A program made the translations under genes and the position numbers. Positions 23,701 through 33,661 of a stretch of DNA of 64,000 nt are shown here, in pieces (positions within the stretch are counted from its first letter, which is position 1; every line of letters begins with the position of its first letter). Where the stretch lies: contig NBBA01000002.1 in NCBI GenBank assembly GCA_002794785.1, forward strand, positions 1,550,001 through 1,614,000, given 5' to 3'. Source of the stretch: Coniferiporia sulphurascens. Lineage: Eukaryota > Basidiomycota > Agaricomycetes > Hymenochaetales > Hymenochaetaceae. The notes under the pieces were generated by a model. It was not told the origin of the DNA and did not search any database. It saw only the letters and a list, made by a program, of their open reading frames with translations.

Positions 23701-24735
23701 CGCCTAAAAGCGTGCCGACTCGCCTCCCCCACATGCACCACAGCAACGGATGTGGAGATTTTCTCACTCACCTCCACACCTACGTGGGCAGCACACCACC
23801 TCCAGGAGCTTCTGCCTGTCGCATCTGACATCTTCTTTCTGTCAGATTCACTGATGGCACTCCACCTCATATGCACATGGGTGCCAGTCCCAGGCGCCCA
23901 TCTCCTCCATCAATGGAAGGCTGGGGTCCAGACTCTCTTGGACTCATACCCAGATCTCTCCATGCATTTCGTATGGTGTCTGGGTCACTCCGATATACCA
24001 GGGAACGAATGGGCCGACCATGAGGCCAAGTTTGTGACAAATCTCCCCCCATCCTCCCTCGCCCCCTCTACCTCTGTGCTGAAGGAGGCTGCCATCAAAA
24101 CCCTAATGGAATGATGGTCCCTCTCTCTCGCCCACCCCCTCACCTTGACAGCTGACAAGTACTTGGCTGTCAACGGCGTCCCCTCCCACAGACTGTGGAA
24201 GTTACTTAACCAGTCGGTCGACCACCCCCGCCAAGAGCTCTCGGCGGTCGCCCAGGTCCTCTGCCGCGCCAGTCCCTATGGGGGCTACTGGCTGAGCTTC
24301 GACTCAGTCTACCGGCACAGACATGGCCTGATCTCGCATTGCAGATGGCACAACCACCCCCCCTGGCCAGCCCAATCCACTGCCCACATCCTGGGTGGGT
24401 GCTGCACATTCCAGCCATGGATCCGTAAGGTCTGGCCCCCCTGTGACCCACTTCTGACCCACCACACAGAGTGGGCTGATGAAGACCGTCTCCAGGTTCT
24501 GTGCCGCTGGCTGAAACTGACTGGGCATCTGAACCGCCTATCCAACCGCACCTCTGCTACCATCTGCCTGGCTTTTGCAGCAATGGACCTAGAAGGGCAC
24601 CCCACCGATGAAGATATGGACCTGGACCTCCTTCGGGAATACATGAGTTGTATGCTTGGACCCCGACCCCAGGACCCAGACCCAGCTCTCTTGGAGCTTT
24701 CAGGTACACTTCCCCCCTTTTCCTCTGTTCAGTGA
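20729..24735 (+). pseudogene. ORF2 (endonuclease-RT-RNase H), family B
   Basis: Starts MNRDISILQWNAARS at 20729. The endonuclease carries IQEPPW and GDFNHHHHSW, but SDH reads SNH. RT carries VDIQGFFDS and GTPQGSPVSPIL, but the catalytic motif reads YVDV near 22765. RNase H reads FTNGS near 23640. Stops are TGA at 21080, 21794, 21884, 22816 and 24112; a C-run indel near 22010 is the only clear frameshift. It ends at a proper stop at 24733. Several catalytic losses make this copy dead. Confidence 0.85.
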
Positions 24736-25057
24736 CTGCCTTTTGGACTCTCCCTCATATGTCCTGGCTGGCACTCTCGCCCTCCCTTCCCTATTCTAAG
24801 CTACCCCCTTTACCTGCCTTCACCTGCTTGGTCTCGTCATAGCAATATGTATTCCTCTCCCTCACTTCTCCTTTACTAATAGGGACCCTTCCCACCTTGG
24901 CACCCTTCAGGGAGCAGGGTCCCTGCCCAGTTTTGTGCATTGTGCAATGACGGGCGCCTCTGTTGTTATGTAGTTAGGGCCCCCCCTTCGGGGGGGGCAG
25001 CCTGTAATTACGTAATACTACAGGAATAATTAAAAAAAAATAAAAAAAAATAAAAAA

Positions 25058-28000
25058 GGTGGGGGAGGCAAGCCAGTGCGACTTGAGGCGGGTGAGGCCC
25101 TCCATGGCGCAGACCGCTGACCCAGACTTTGAGCTGATGTGGGAGCCATCGGTGAAAACCTGGAGATGGGAGAGGGTACTCAGGGAGCATGCAGCACCTA
25201 CAAATTGCTTGCAGGTGTCTTCGCTGACCGGAGTGATAGGAGTGGTGAATGAAACTCGACCATTTGTAAATGCCAGAGGATCCGTCCACAGGGGATGAGT
25301 GTATGCAGGAACCTGTTGTACCCAAGGGACCCAGACCTGCAGAGAAGTGGAAAAGGGGCGGTTAGTTACTGATTTATTATATTGTTTTCTACCGACAGAG
25401 TGTGGGGTGCGCCAGAGGTGCAGAGAATGGAGAGTCTTAGCATATTCAAAATAATAAGAGAGAGGGGGGAGGGAACAAAGAAAATTTGTTGAGAAAAGGG
25501 AGGCGCCTTTATAGACACCCAGAATCCATCTGCAGGCCATGTTTTGCACAGCCTGCAGGCGGCTTACTAGTGTTTTTTGGCGCCGGCCATGGTACCAAAC
25601 CAGGGCACCCCATGTGAGGATGGAGTGGACGCAGGCGGTATACAGTCGACAGAGGAGAAGGGCCGAGATTCCGTGTTTGGTGTTGCCGAGGATGCGGAGG
25701 GTGGCTAGAGTGGAGAGGCCCTTGGAGCACATGCGTTCCACATGAGCCTTAAATGTAAGGGCGGGATCCCACCATATTCCCAGCCAGCGGAGCAGGATAG
25801 AGGGTCGGATTAGCGTGGTGGGGGCGACCCAAACCCCCGCCATGTCCCAGTCAGTGTAGGCGGCTGAGCGGCATCGGGGTGGGTGAAAATGTTGGCACTC
25901 CGTTTTGGCGGCTTCGATGTTGAGACCAATGGCACCGAAATGGGCGTTGAGTTGGTGGTAGGCATTGGACAGTTGCTGGCAGTTGGATGCCATGCTGGGA
26001 CCGACACACACAAGGAGATGGTCGTTGACATATGCCAGTGCGGTGGTGCCAGTTTGGTGAAATTTCTGGAGGACCATGCCCATGAATATAGTTGAGAGGA
26101 TCGGGGAGACCGGTGACCCTTGGGGGGTGCCGAGGTCGGGTTTAGGGGCGGTTGGGAGGGTGGTGCCATCGAAGGCGATAGCTACCTGCCAATCCATCAT
26201 GAAGGACAGACACCAGTTCGCCATGTCTGGCAGACACTGGAGGTCCAGCAATTGCTGGTGAAGGAGTTGGGGGTTTACTGAGTCGAAGAAACCTTGTATG
26301 TCAACCATGAGGACCGAACAGACCTGGCCCTCGGCATGGGCTCGTTCCGCAATCTGAAGGAGGTGCTGGGCGGCATCGTAGACAGAATGTCCTTGACACC
26401 CACCATATTGATTAGGTGGCAGCCAATTTCTTGTGTTAGCAAGGAATTGGAGCTGGTTAGCAATGATCTTTTCGAGGAGTTTCCCTAAGGTCTCTTCAAG
26501 GGAGATGGGTTGGTATGAGCACAGTGAGAAAGGGTCCTTCTTGTTTGGCTTCTGGAGCATGACCACTTTTGCCGACTGCCAACACTTAGGGTGGTGCCCC
26601 ATGCGCAGGCAGTCGTTGAAAAGGGCTAGAATCTCGTCTGGGTAAGCGTCTACTACCCATTTTAAAGGGCGGTATCCGATCCCTGAGAGGCCTGGAGCCG
26701 ACAAGTTGGAGGTGTCGGACAGTGCCCCCATAAGCTCTGTGAGGAGGATGGGCGGGGCAGCTGTTTGGGGGGGGGGCGGTGGTGTGTCGGCCGCTTGTCG
26801 TGGTGGCGGGGGCGTAAAGAAAGTGGTGTGGAAGAGCTCACCTTTCTTGACGTCAGACTGGGTGAAGGTGCCATCACGCTTTCTGAGCAAGGGAATAGGT
26901 GTAGGACAGTTGCCAAGGCCCCGTTTGGCCCAGCCCCATATGTTAGAGGCATCTGCCTGGTCTGCTTGCTCGGCATAAAAGTTTTGCTTTGCTGCTCAGA
27001 TGCCCCGCTTAAAGGTGTGGCGGGCTGCTGACCGTTGAAGGGGGGTGGAGGCCGTTGAAATTGCCCATAGGAGCTCTTTGCATGTCGGGGTCCACCATGG
27101 GACCTCGGTTTTGGATGGCTTGGTGATTTGGGTGAATGGGGTGAGGGCTGCGATCATGGAGTCGACCACGGCCTGTGCTTTGGTATCTAAGGTGAGGGTG
27201 TTGCCTGCCTGTAGTGTAAAGGTGGTTTCGAGTAGTGGGAAGGCAATGTCGGTCCACTCCTCCTTGTCAGCCGGAGTTAGCTGGTGGGTTTTGGCAGTAG
27301 GAGGTGGGGGCCGAGTCGGTAGCGACCAGCATATGATGGCATGGTTGGATAATGTGGAGGTGGTTGAGGTGCACAAATCTAGAATAGAGTTAGGGTTGAT
27401 CGCGGGAGGGGACCAGATCATGTCAATAGGGCACCGCCGACAATTGTCGACAGGCCTTGAGTCCGAGTCTGGGAGGTGCGCTGGCGCAAGGCCGTGCTCC
27501 CAGAAGAAGTCATTGAGAGATTGCGCTCTCAAATCCTCCTGCCGGGAAGTGAGTAGTTCGGACCATGAGTGGTGACGACAGTTAAAGTCACCTGCCACCA
27601 GGAGAGTGGAGGCCAAAGCTGGTGGAATTGCAAAGAGAAACGACTCACCAGGGTAGAGGGGGGTGGCAGTGGTGCAGTCCGGGGCATGCATTCCATAGTA
27701 GTTGCAGAGGCAGATCGTCCACTGGGAGTGGATTTCGATGGTGAGGATGTCGGTGCTGGAGGATGCGGTGCTGAGGACGGACCAGGCAGTTGATGGGATG
27801 GTCTGGGATATGTACGTGACGACCCTTGGCCGGGTGGCTGGGGGAAGCACGGCTATGTAGCCTGGGAGGGACGGGATGTTGAGAACCGGTGTGCCGGCTG
27901 GGTCAGTGATTGAGGGTTGGAGGCCTCTTTGGTACCAGGGCGGTTCCTGTATCAAAATAATGGTGGGTGGGGATGGGTCAGTGATGAGGATCGGGATAAG

Positions 28001-28063
28001 GGAATGGACTGCGGCTAGAGAGCAGGCGGCATTCCACTGAAGAATAGAGATGTCTCTATTCAT
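25058..28063 (-). pseudogene. ORF2 endonuclease-RT part of the minus B copy
   Basis: One frame from the ATG at 28063 to the insertion at 25058, with a single internal TGA at 26998-26996. The long open stretch from 26890 encodes RT (VDIQGFFDS, GTPQGSPVSPIL), the thumb and RNase H (FTDGSHISS). The YVDD motif reads YVND and the endonuclease SDH reads SNH, so catalytic residues are lost. It continues after the nested element at 18640. Confidence 0.84.
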
Positions 28064-30098
28064 TGGTCCTCCATAATTTTGTCGTCGGTACCTTCAATGG
28101 CCTCGAGGATCTGGCGGAATCGCTGTTTCTTGGGGCATTGAGGGAGGGTGGCAGGGTGGTCGCCTTTGCAGTTTGTGCAGTAGTGAGGGTGAGGGCACTG
28201 GTCACCCTCAATGGCTTTGGTTGTGTGGGATGCGCATGACTTACGGTGGTTGTGGGAGAGATGACCTCCTCCACAGTCGGCACAGCATGGCTGGGCTCGG
28301 CACCCTTTCGTCCCATGACCTAAGCCCTGGCAGCGCTCACACTGGGTGAGGCTGGGACGGTAGGGACGGATGGAGAGGGAGAGGGAGGCTCCGAACAGCC
28401 AAACTCATGGGTGCTTGAGGAGCTGTGCACAAATTGATCCATTGGGGTCGGAGAAGGAGAAAGCCATGGGGCACTTCTGAAGGGTCGGGAGGTGGTCCTC
28501 GGTGGCAGCAAAGTGAGGGTCGACAACGAAGTCGAGGGTGCAGAGCGCTGGGTTGTTCCGGATTTCAGCCATCAGGGCCTTCGGGGAGATGGTGTGGCCA
28601 TTCTGGCCGAATAGGTAGTCCATGCATGGCACCATGGAGATGCGTAGGGCAGACCGGGGACGGACATGGACTGGGGTGAGGGTGAACCAGGCGGAAATTT
28701 GGTCGGCCATCGCAGATAGGCACCTGTCATGCATATGGGCCGCAAATGCCGCTGAGTGTCGATCGATGATTGTGTCGGTGGCAGGAGAGGCAGAGGGGGG
28801 GCGCTTGGCGAATGAGGTCACGAGGTTTCCCTTCACATTGAAGGAGGATGCGAGGACCATGACCTGGTCAGCAGTGGGGAGGGAGGAGAAGAACTCACGG
28901 GCAGTGGTGGTGAGGCGCATGGCGGGGAGTTGCAGCTCCGTTTTTGGGGCGACGGCAGGGATTAGGACCAGAGTTGGGTCCTTGGCATATACCGGGGGCA
29001 GGGGCGGGACCTGGCATTGCTTTTTCTTCTTTTTGTGGGTCACTGTCATGAAGACCATGCCTGAGGTCGGTGCAACTGGGTTGGGGTTGGAGGCGGTGGG
29101 TGGGGCTGGGGCAGTCGCCACCTGGGCGTAGGAGGATGTCAGCACCGCAGTGTTAGCAGGCTGGGCGGTGGTGGTGGTGGCGGCCTGGGCCTTCTGGGCC
29201 TGTGGGGCCTGGGGTGCAGGCTGGTTGACAAGTGTTGAGACCTGTCGGGAGATGGAAGCCACCTCTGTGGACAGCTGTTTGACAATATTGGTTAGTGCCG
29301 CCACATTTGGTGAAACGTTAGTGGTTCCGGGGGTCCTGGTGAGGGCAGAGGGTTGGGTGGCGGTGATCGGGGTCCTTTGTTGGGGGCGAGCTGGGGTGAA
29401 GGGTGCTGGCAGGGAGGCTTCTACCCCCCCCTTGCGATGTTGTAGGCCATCTCAATATTGCATGAGATGATGTGTTGGGGGTCCTTCTCGTCCCTCAGAA
29501 CACCGGTGATGGTCTGTTGGACGTTCCAGAGGAGGTCACCCACAAACTTAGCTGCTGCTCGGTCAATCTCTTTGGGATTGTAGTGGTGGGTCTTCCTGTC
29601 GAAGTCCTCTAGCGCTCGGGAAATGGCATACATGAAACCCGATGTGTGCGGTTCGAACTGAGCTCGAGGGCGGGGTTGGGGGGTGTGCAGTGACAGGTTT
29701 TCAGACAACCTCTTGTTGGTGAGTGGTGGCAATGGTGTGTGTGGGTTCTCAAGGATGTCCTCCATTTCGCCTGGCTCGTTGGAGCTGGCCGGTGGGTTGG
29801 AGCCTTCGGACGGGGGGCGGCTGACATGCTCGAACGTGTGGGTGAACTCCATGTTTGAGACTCCGATAGCGGGGGAGGGTGTGAGGCGGAGCGCGTCTGG
29901 GGATGACACTGGGAGGCCTGGGTCTATTTGGGCGGGAGTGGGGGTTGTGCTGTGCATAGCAGCAGTGACATTGTCGGCGGCCACCCAGTTGGCGGCGGCC
30001 CTGGCGACCCTGTTGGCATCGGCGCTGGCCGATGAGGGAGGTGGGAGGGGTGGTCGAGTCGAGCAGAGGGCATTCCTGTATCCACTGGGGTTCGACAT
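28060..30098 (-). pseudogene. ORF1 (gag-like) of the minus B copy
   Basis: Start at 30098 (MSNPSGYRNAL). The N-terminal part is open to 29421 and includes FMYAISRALEDFDRKT. After a frameshift near 29410-29430, the segment 29304-28405 is open (AALTNIVKQL to LLKHP). A stop at 28407-28405 and a further frame change precede the knuckle region (CADCGGGHLSHNHRKSC and CTNCKGDHPATLPQC, near 28280-28130). Its stop overlaps the ORF2 start at 28063-28060. Confidence 0.8.
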
Positions 30099-30156
30099 GG
30101 GGGAGTTTTAGCTGCCCGCACTAGTCGATGGTGGTGGTTACTGGTCAAGAAGGATG

Positions 30157-30393
30157 GGTATGGGCCCCACCATCAATTAACCCAGAGTCCATCATGGACT
30201 CCTTCGCCAACAACCAATCGCCACTCTCAGACCACCACACTCTATGATGGTCCATACCAACTTCGATACCCTGGCCCACACCAATGACTCGAAAACTCAG
30301 CAATGAGGACAAAGACAGTTGGACAGAGGCCGCATTTCCAGCCCTCTCAGAAGCATTCACCCTCCCAGTAGGGGATGCTAACTCCCTAGACCT
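30157..30393 (+). pseudogene. ORF2 endonuclease fragment, family C
   Basis: Encodes the end of the endonuclease domain (WAPPSINPESIMDS, then LSDHHTL). A TGA at 30245 follows the SDH motif. Sequence identity to A and B is clearly lower here than elsewhere. It is cut at 30393 within DANSLDL and resumes at 54485. Confidence 0.72.
30379..30393. repeat. Target-site duplication (pair with 54485-54499)
   Basis: taactccctagacct occurs at both ends of the 24 kb composite 30394-54484, within ORF2 of the C host copy. Confidence 0.92.
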
Positions 30394-31424
30394 TTTTTTT
30401 TTTTTTTTAAATTATTCCTGCAGTATTACATAATGACAAGCTGCCCCCCCGAAGGGGGGGCCCTAACTATATAACAACAGAGGCGCCTGTCATCACACAA
30501 TGCACGAAACTGGGCGGGGGCCCTGCTCCCCAGGGGGAGCCAAAGTGGGGAGGGCTCCTATTAGTAAGTTTCACAGAAAGAGGGAGGAATACATGTCACT
30601 ACAGCCAAGCCAAACGGACAACATCAGGCAAAAGGGGGTAGCTTAGAATTGGAAAGGGAGGGCAAGAGCGCCAGCCGGGACATACGTGGGAGAGTCCGAA
30701 AGGCAGTCATAGATCAGAGGAAAGGGGAGGAAGTGCACCTGAAAGCTCCAAGAGAGCTGGGTCCGGGTCCTTGGTACGGGGTCCAAGCATATGACTCATG
30801 TATTCCCTAAGGAGGTCCAAGTCCATATCTTCGTTGGTTGGGTGCCCCTCCAATTCCATCATGGCGAAAGCCAGGCGGATGGAAGCAGTGGTGTGGTCTG
30901 AAAGGCAGTTAAGGTGCCCTGTCAGCTTAAGCCAGCAGCGCAGAACCTGGAGGTGGTTTTCATCAGCCCACTCAGCATGGTGGGTCGGAAGTGGGTCACA
31001 GGGCAGCCAGACCTTGCGGATCCATGGTTGGAAAGTGTGACATCCACCCAGGACATGGGCAGTCGACTGGGCTGGCCAGGGGGGGTGGTTATGCCATTGG
31101 CAGTGTGAGATCAGGCCATGCCTGTGTCGGTAGGCTGAGTCAAAGCTCAGCCAGTAACCCCCATAGGGACCGGCCTGGCAGAGAACCTGGGCGACTGCGG
31201 AGAGCTCCCGGTGAGGGTGGTCGACCGGCTGCATAATGAGCTTTTGGGGACAGCGGGAGGGGGCGCCGTTGACAGCAAGGTATTTGTCGGCTGTCGAGGC
31301 CAGGGGACGGGCAAGAGAGAGTGACCATCATTCCATGAGGGTTTTGACGGCGACCTCTTTCAGAGCGGAGGTGGAGGGTGCGAGGGGAGATGGGGGTAGG
31401 TTCATTGCGAACTTTGCCTTGTGG
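30394..31424 (-). mobile_element. LINE family B, 3' part of a truncated minus copy
   Basis: Minus B 3' end (T-run at 30394) carrying RNase H C-terminus and 3' UTR. It is very similar to the plus-strand B 3' end at 53205-54236, sharing subfamily traits such as SDHTTASI and FAMMELEGH. A 5' segment of probably the same element is at 54237-54484, directly inside the right-hand duplication; about 1 kb between the two parts is missing. Confidence 0.82.
30719..31424 (-). pseudogene. ORF2 C-terminus, family B
   Basis: Encodes KFAMNLPPSPLAPSTSALKE, then the C-terminal region with the HC-H-C finger (QWHNHPPWPAQSTAHVLGGC) and the final LSSDL. A TGA near 31334 replaces CGA. It is cut at 31424 by the T-run of the next minus element. 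Confidence 0.75.
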
Positions 31425-33214
31425 TTTTTTTTATTTTTAATTATTATTCCTGCAGTATTACATAATTACAAGCTGCCCCCCCTGAAGGGGGGGGCCCTAA
31501 CTACATAACAATGGAGGCGCCCATCATCGTGCATCACACAAAACTGGGCAGGGGCTCTGCTCCCAGATGGGTGCCGAAGTGTGTAGAGCCCCTATTGAGT
31601 TAGAAATCTGGGAAAGTAGAAGGAGGAATACATATCACTACGAACTAACCAAGTGGGCAAGGGCAGGCAAAGTAAGAAGCTTAGAATTGAGAAAGGGATG
31701 GTGAGAGTGCCAGCCGAGACGTATCCATAGGAATTCGAAAGATGGACGTTAAATGTGAGGAAATGGGGGGAGCGTACTTGAGAGCTCCAAGAGGGCCTGG
31801 TCCGAGTCCTGGGTTTGGTGTCCGAGCATATGACACATGTAGTCTCATAGGAGGTTCGTGTCCATATTCTCGTCGGTCTGGTGTCCATCGAGGTCCATTG
31901 CGGCAAATGCTAGCCGAATGGCACCCACGGCGCAGTCAGAGAGGCGACTTAGGTGCCCCATTAGCTTTAGCCATTGGCGCAAAGCCAGGAGGTGGTTCTT
32001 GTCCGCCCATTCAGAGTGGTGGACTGGGAGAGGGTCTTGTGGTGGCCAAACTCGTCGTATCCAAGGTTGGAAGGTGCTGCAGCCGCCAAGGATGTGGGTG
32101 GTCGACTGGGCAGGCCATGGGGGTGGTTGTGCCACCTGCAGTGGGAGATCAGGCCATGTCATCGCCGGTAGGCTGAGTCAAAACTCAGCCAGTAACCCCC
32201 ATAGGGACCGGCGCAGCAGAGAACCTGCGCTACTGCGGAGAGCTCACTTCATGGGTGGTCAACCGAGTGCATAAGCAGCTTTCGCGGTCTTCGGGTGGGT
32301 GTGCTGTGTACTGCCAGGTATTTGTCGGCAGTTGAGGCGAGGGGGCGGGCTAGTGTGAGGGTCCACCGTTCCATGAGCGTATGGACGGCGACCTCTTTGA
32401 GGGCGGAGGTGGATGGCTTTAAGTCGGATGGGGGGAGCTCGGTCGCCAGTTTCGCCTCCATGTCAGCCCATTCATTGCCGGGGATGTCCGAGTGTCTGGG
32501 GCACCATACAAAATGAACGGTGAGCTGTGGGAACGAGTCCAGCAGGGTCTCCACTCCGGCTTTCCAGATGTGTAGGAGATGGGCACCTGGGGCGGCGGCC
32601 CATGTATGGAAGAGGTGGAGGGCAGTCAGTGAATCGGAGAGGAAGAAGATGTCTGATGCAACACACAGTTGCGCCGGGAGGTGGCGTGCTACCCAGCCTG
32701 GAGCCGTGGCAAGAGAGAATTCCTCGGCATCCATTGCTGTAGCACAGGTGGGGGATTCCAGTCGACGTGACCGGAGTCGGGTGTGGCCTAGCATGGCGCA
32801 GATAGCCGAGCCCGACTTATTGTCAATGCGGGAGCCGTCTGTGAATACCTGGACATGGGGGGTGGAGCCGAGTTGGCATGCAGCTGTTACGAAGGACTTT
32901 TGCATGTCCGTGCTGACTGGGGTGGTGGGGGTGGTGAAGCGGACTCGTCCTTGCGTGAAGGCCAGGGGATCCGTCCATGGGGGATGTGTGTATGCAGGGA
33001 CTTGTTGAACCCGAGGGGCTCGGACCTGCAGAGAAAGGGAAAAAAGTCTGTTAGCTACATTTTTAAATAATTTGTGGCCAATAGAATGAGGGGTGCGCCA
33101 TAGGCACAGAGAATGGGTTGTCTTTATGTATTCAAAGTAAAAAGAGAGAGGGGGAACAGAGCAAAGAAAATTTGTGGAGTGGGGGGAGGCGCCCTTAAAG
33201 ATGCCTAAAGGGGC
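31425..33214 (-). mobile_element. LINE family A, 5'-truncated minus copy
   Basis: Minus A copy from the RT thumb region (33214) to the tail (31425). The right flank is an unassigned block rather than B sequence, and no target-site duplication is found. Confidence 0.82.
31749..33214 (-). pseudogene. ORF2 thumb-RNase H-C-terminus, family A
   Basis: Read on the minus strand: STNFLCSVPPLSFYFEYIKT, the AT-rich linker, then RNase H with intact FTDGSRIDN, DAEEFSL, FLSDSLTAL and HSDIPGNEWAD. This part is open from 32905 to 32249. TGA at 32251-32249 is a CGA-type stop; a 1 nt loss near 32115 breaks the finger region. Ends at TAA, 31751-31749. Confidence 0.8.
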
Positions 33215-33603
33215 TCACACCTGCCAGGGGGTATGCAACCTGTCGTTAACATTGCAGTGGGGGGGATGGCTCAGTGAGTACCAAGATCCTCTCTCACATC
33301 TGCTGTGCTCTCTTGGGGCATGGTGCTCGGCTGGTCCGCCTCTCGGCAGCACAAGGGGCGCATGCCTGCCAGTTGGGGGGGACACAACGTTAACGTCCCC
33401 ACACCTGTGTGGGGGGGGGGGTAACCCTCTGCCCTTCAGCAGTCGGCTTCAGTCGGGAGACCTTGGGTTTGGGGAGACTCGGATCTGACCTTCGGGTTGG
33501 GACTTAAAAATCCTGGGGCCGTGTTGTCCCTGGCAAGACAAACCATAAAAACTGCTGCCCCAAATCCCAAAAGGGTCTCTGATGACGGCACTAGTTGCTA
33601 TAA
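33215..33603. other. Unassigned 389 bp block between two LINE copies
   Basis: Does not resemble any part of families A-C. It has several runs of 7-11 G, a short stretch TGGCTCAGTGAG that resembles a pol III A box (no convincing B box at the right distance), and no coding frame of note. It ends exactly at the 5' terminus of the full-length A element at 33604 and starts at the truncation point of the minus A copy. It could be flanking genomic DNA, another repeat, or RNA-derived sequence fused during reverse transcription. Confidence 0.5.
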
Positions 33604-33661
33604 CATCCTTCTTGACCAGTAACCACCACCATCGACTAGTGCAGGCAGCTAAAACTCCCCC
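33604..33661 (+). promoter_or_regulatory. Conserved 5' leader of the LINEs (representative)
   Basis: 58 nt between element terminus and ORF1 ATG, starting catccttcttgaccag and ending in a C-run before the ATG. The same leader is present at 7455, 18641, 45602 and 62822 (plus) and at 1270 and 30156 (minus). Differences between copies are almost only at two CpG sites, although A and B differ strongly downstream. This suggests constraint, for example an internal promoter or RNA signal; that function is inferred. Confidence 0.6.

Larger units (their letters stand above)
18641..25057 (+). mobile_element. LINE family B, full-length plus copy
   Basis: Uninterrupted 6.4 kb B element: conserved 5' leader, ORF1 (18699-20732), ORF2 (20729-24735), 3' UTR with hairpin (near 24978-25003) and A-rich tail. 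A perfect 14 bp target duplication shows integration into a copy of its own family in the opposite direction. Confidence 0.92.
17308..30156 (-). mobile_element. LINE family B, full-length minus copy, split by a plus B copy
   Basis: Complete B element (5' terminus at 30156, tail at 17308) made of 30156-25058 and 18640-17308, interrupted by a full-length plus B element. The left flank is A ORF1 and the right flank is a C endonuclease fragment; no target-site duplication is visible, unlike most insertions here. Family B is recognised by MSNPSGYRNA in ORF1, MNRDISILQWN at the ORF2 start and KFHQTGTTALAYV in RT. Confidence 0.88.

Noticed and set aside
33245..33300. tRNA gene from the A-box-like sequence
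   Set aside because: No cloverleaf and no B box at the right spacing.
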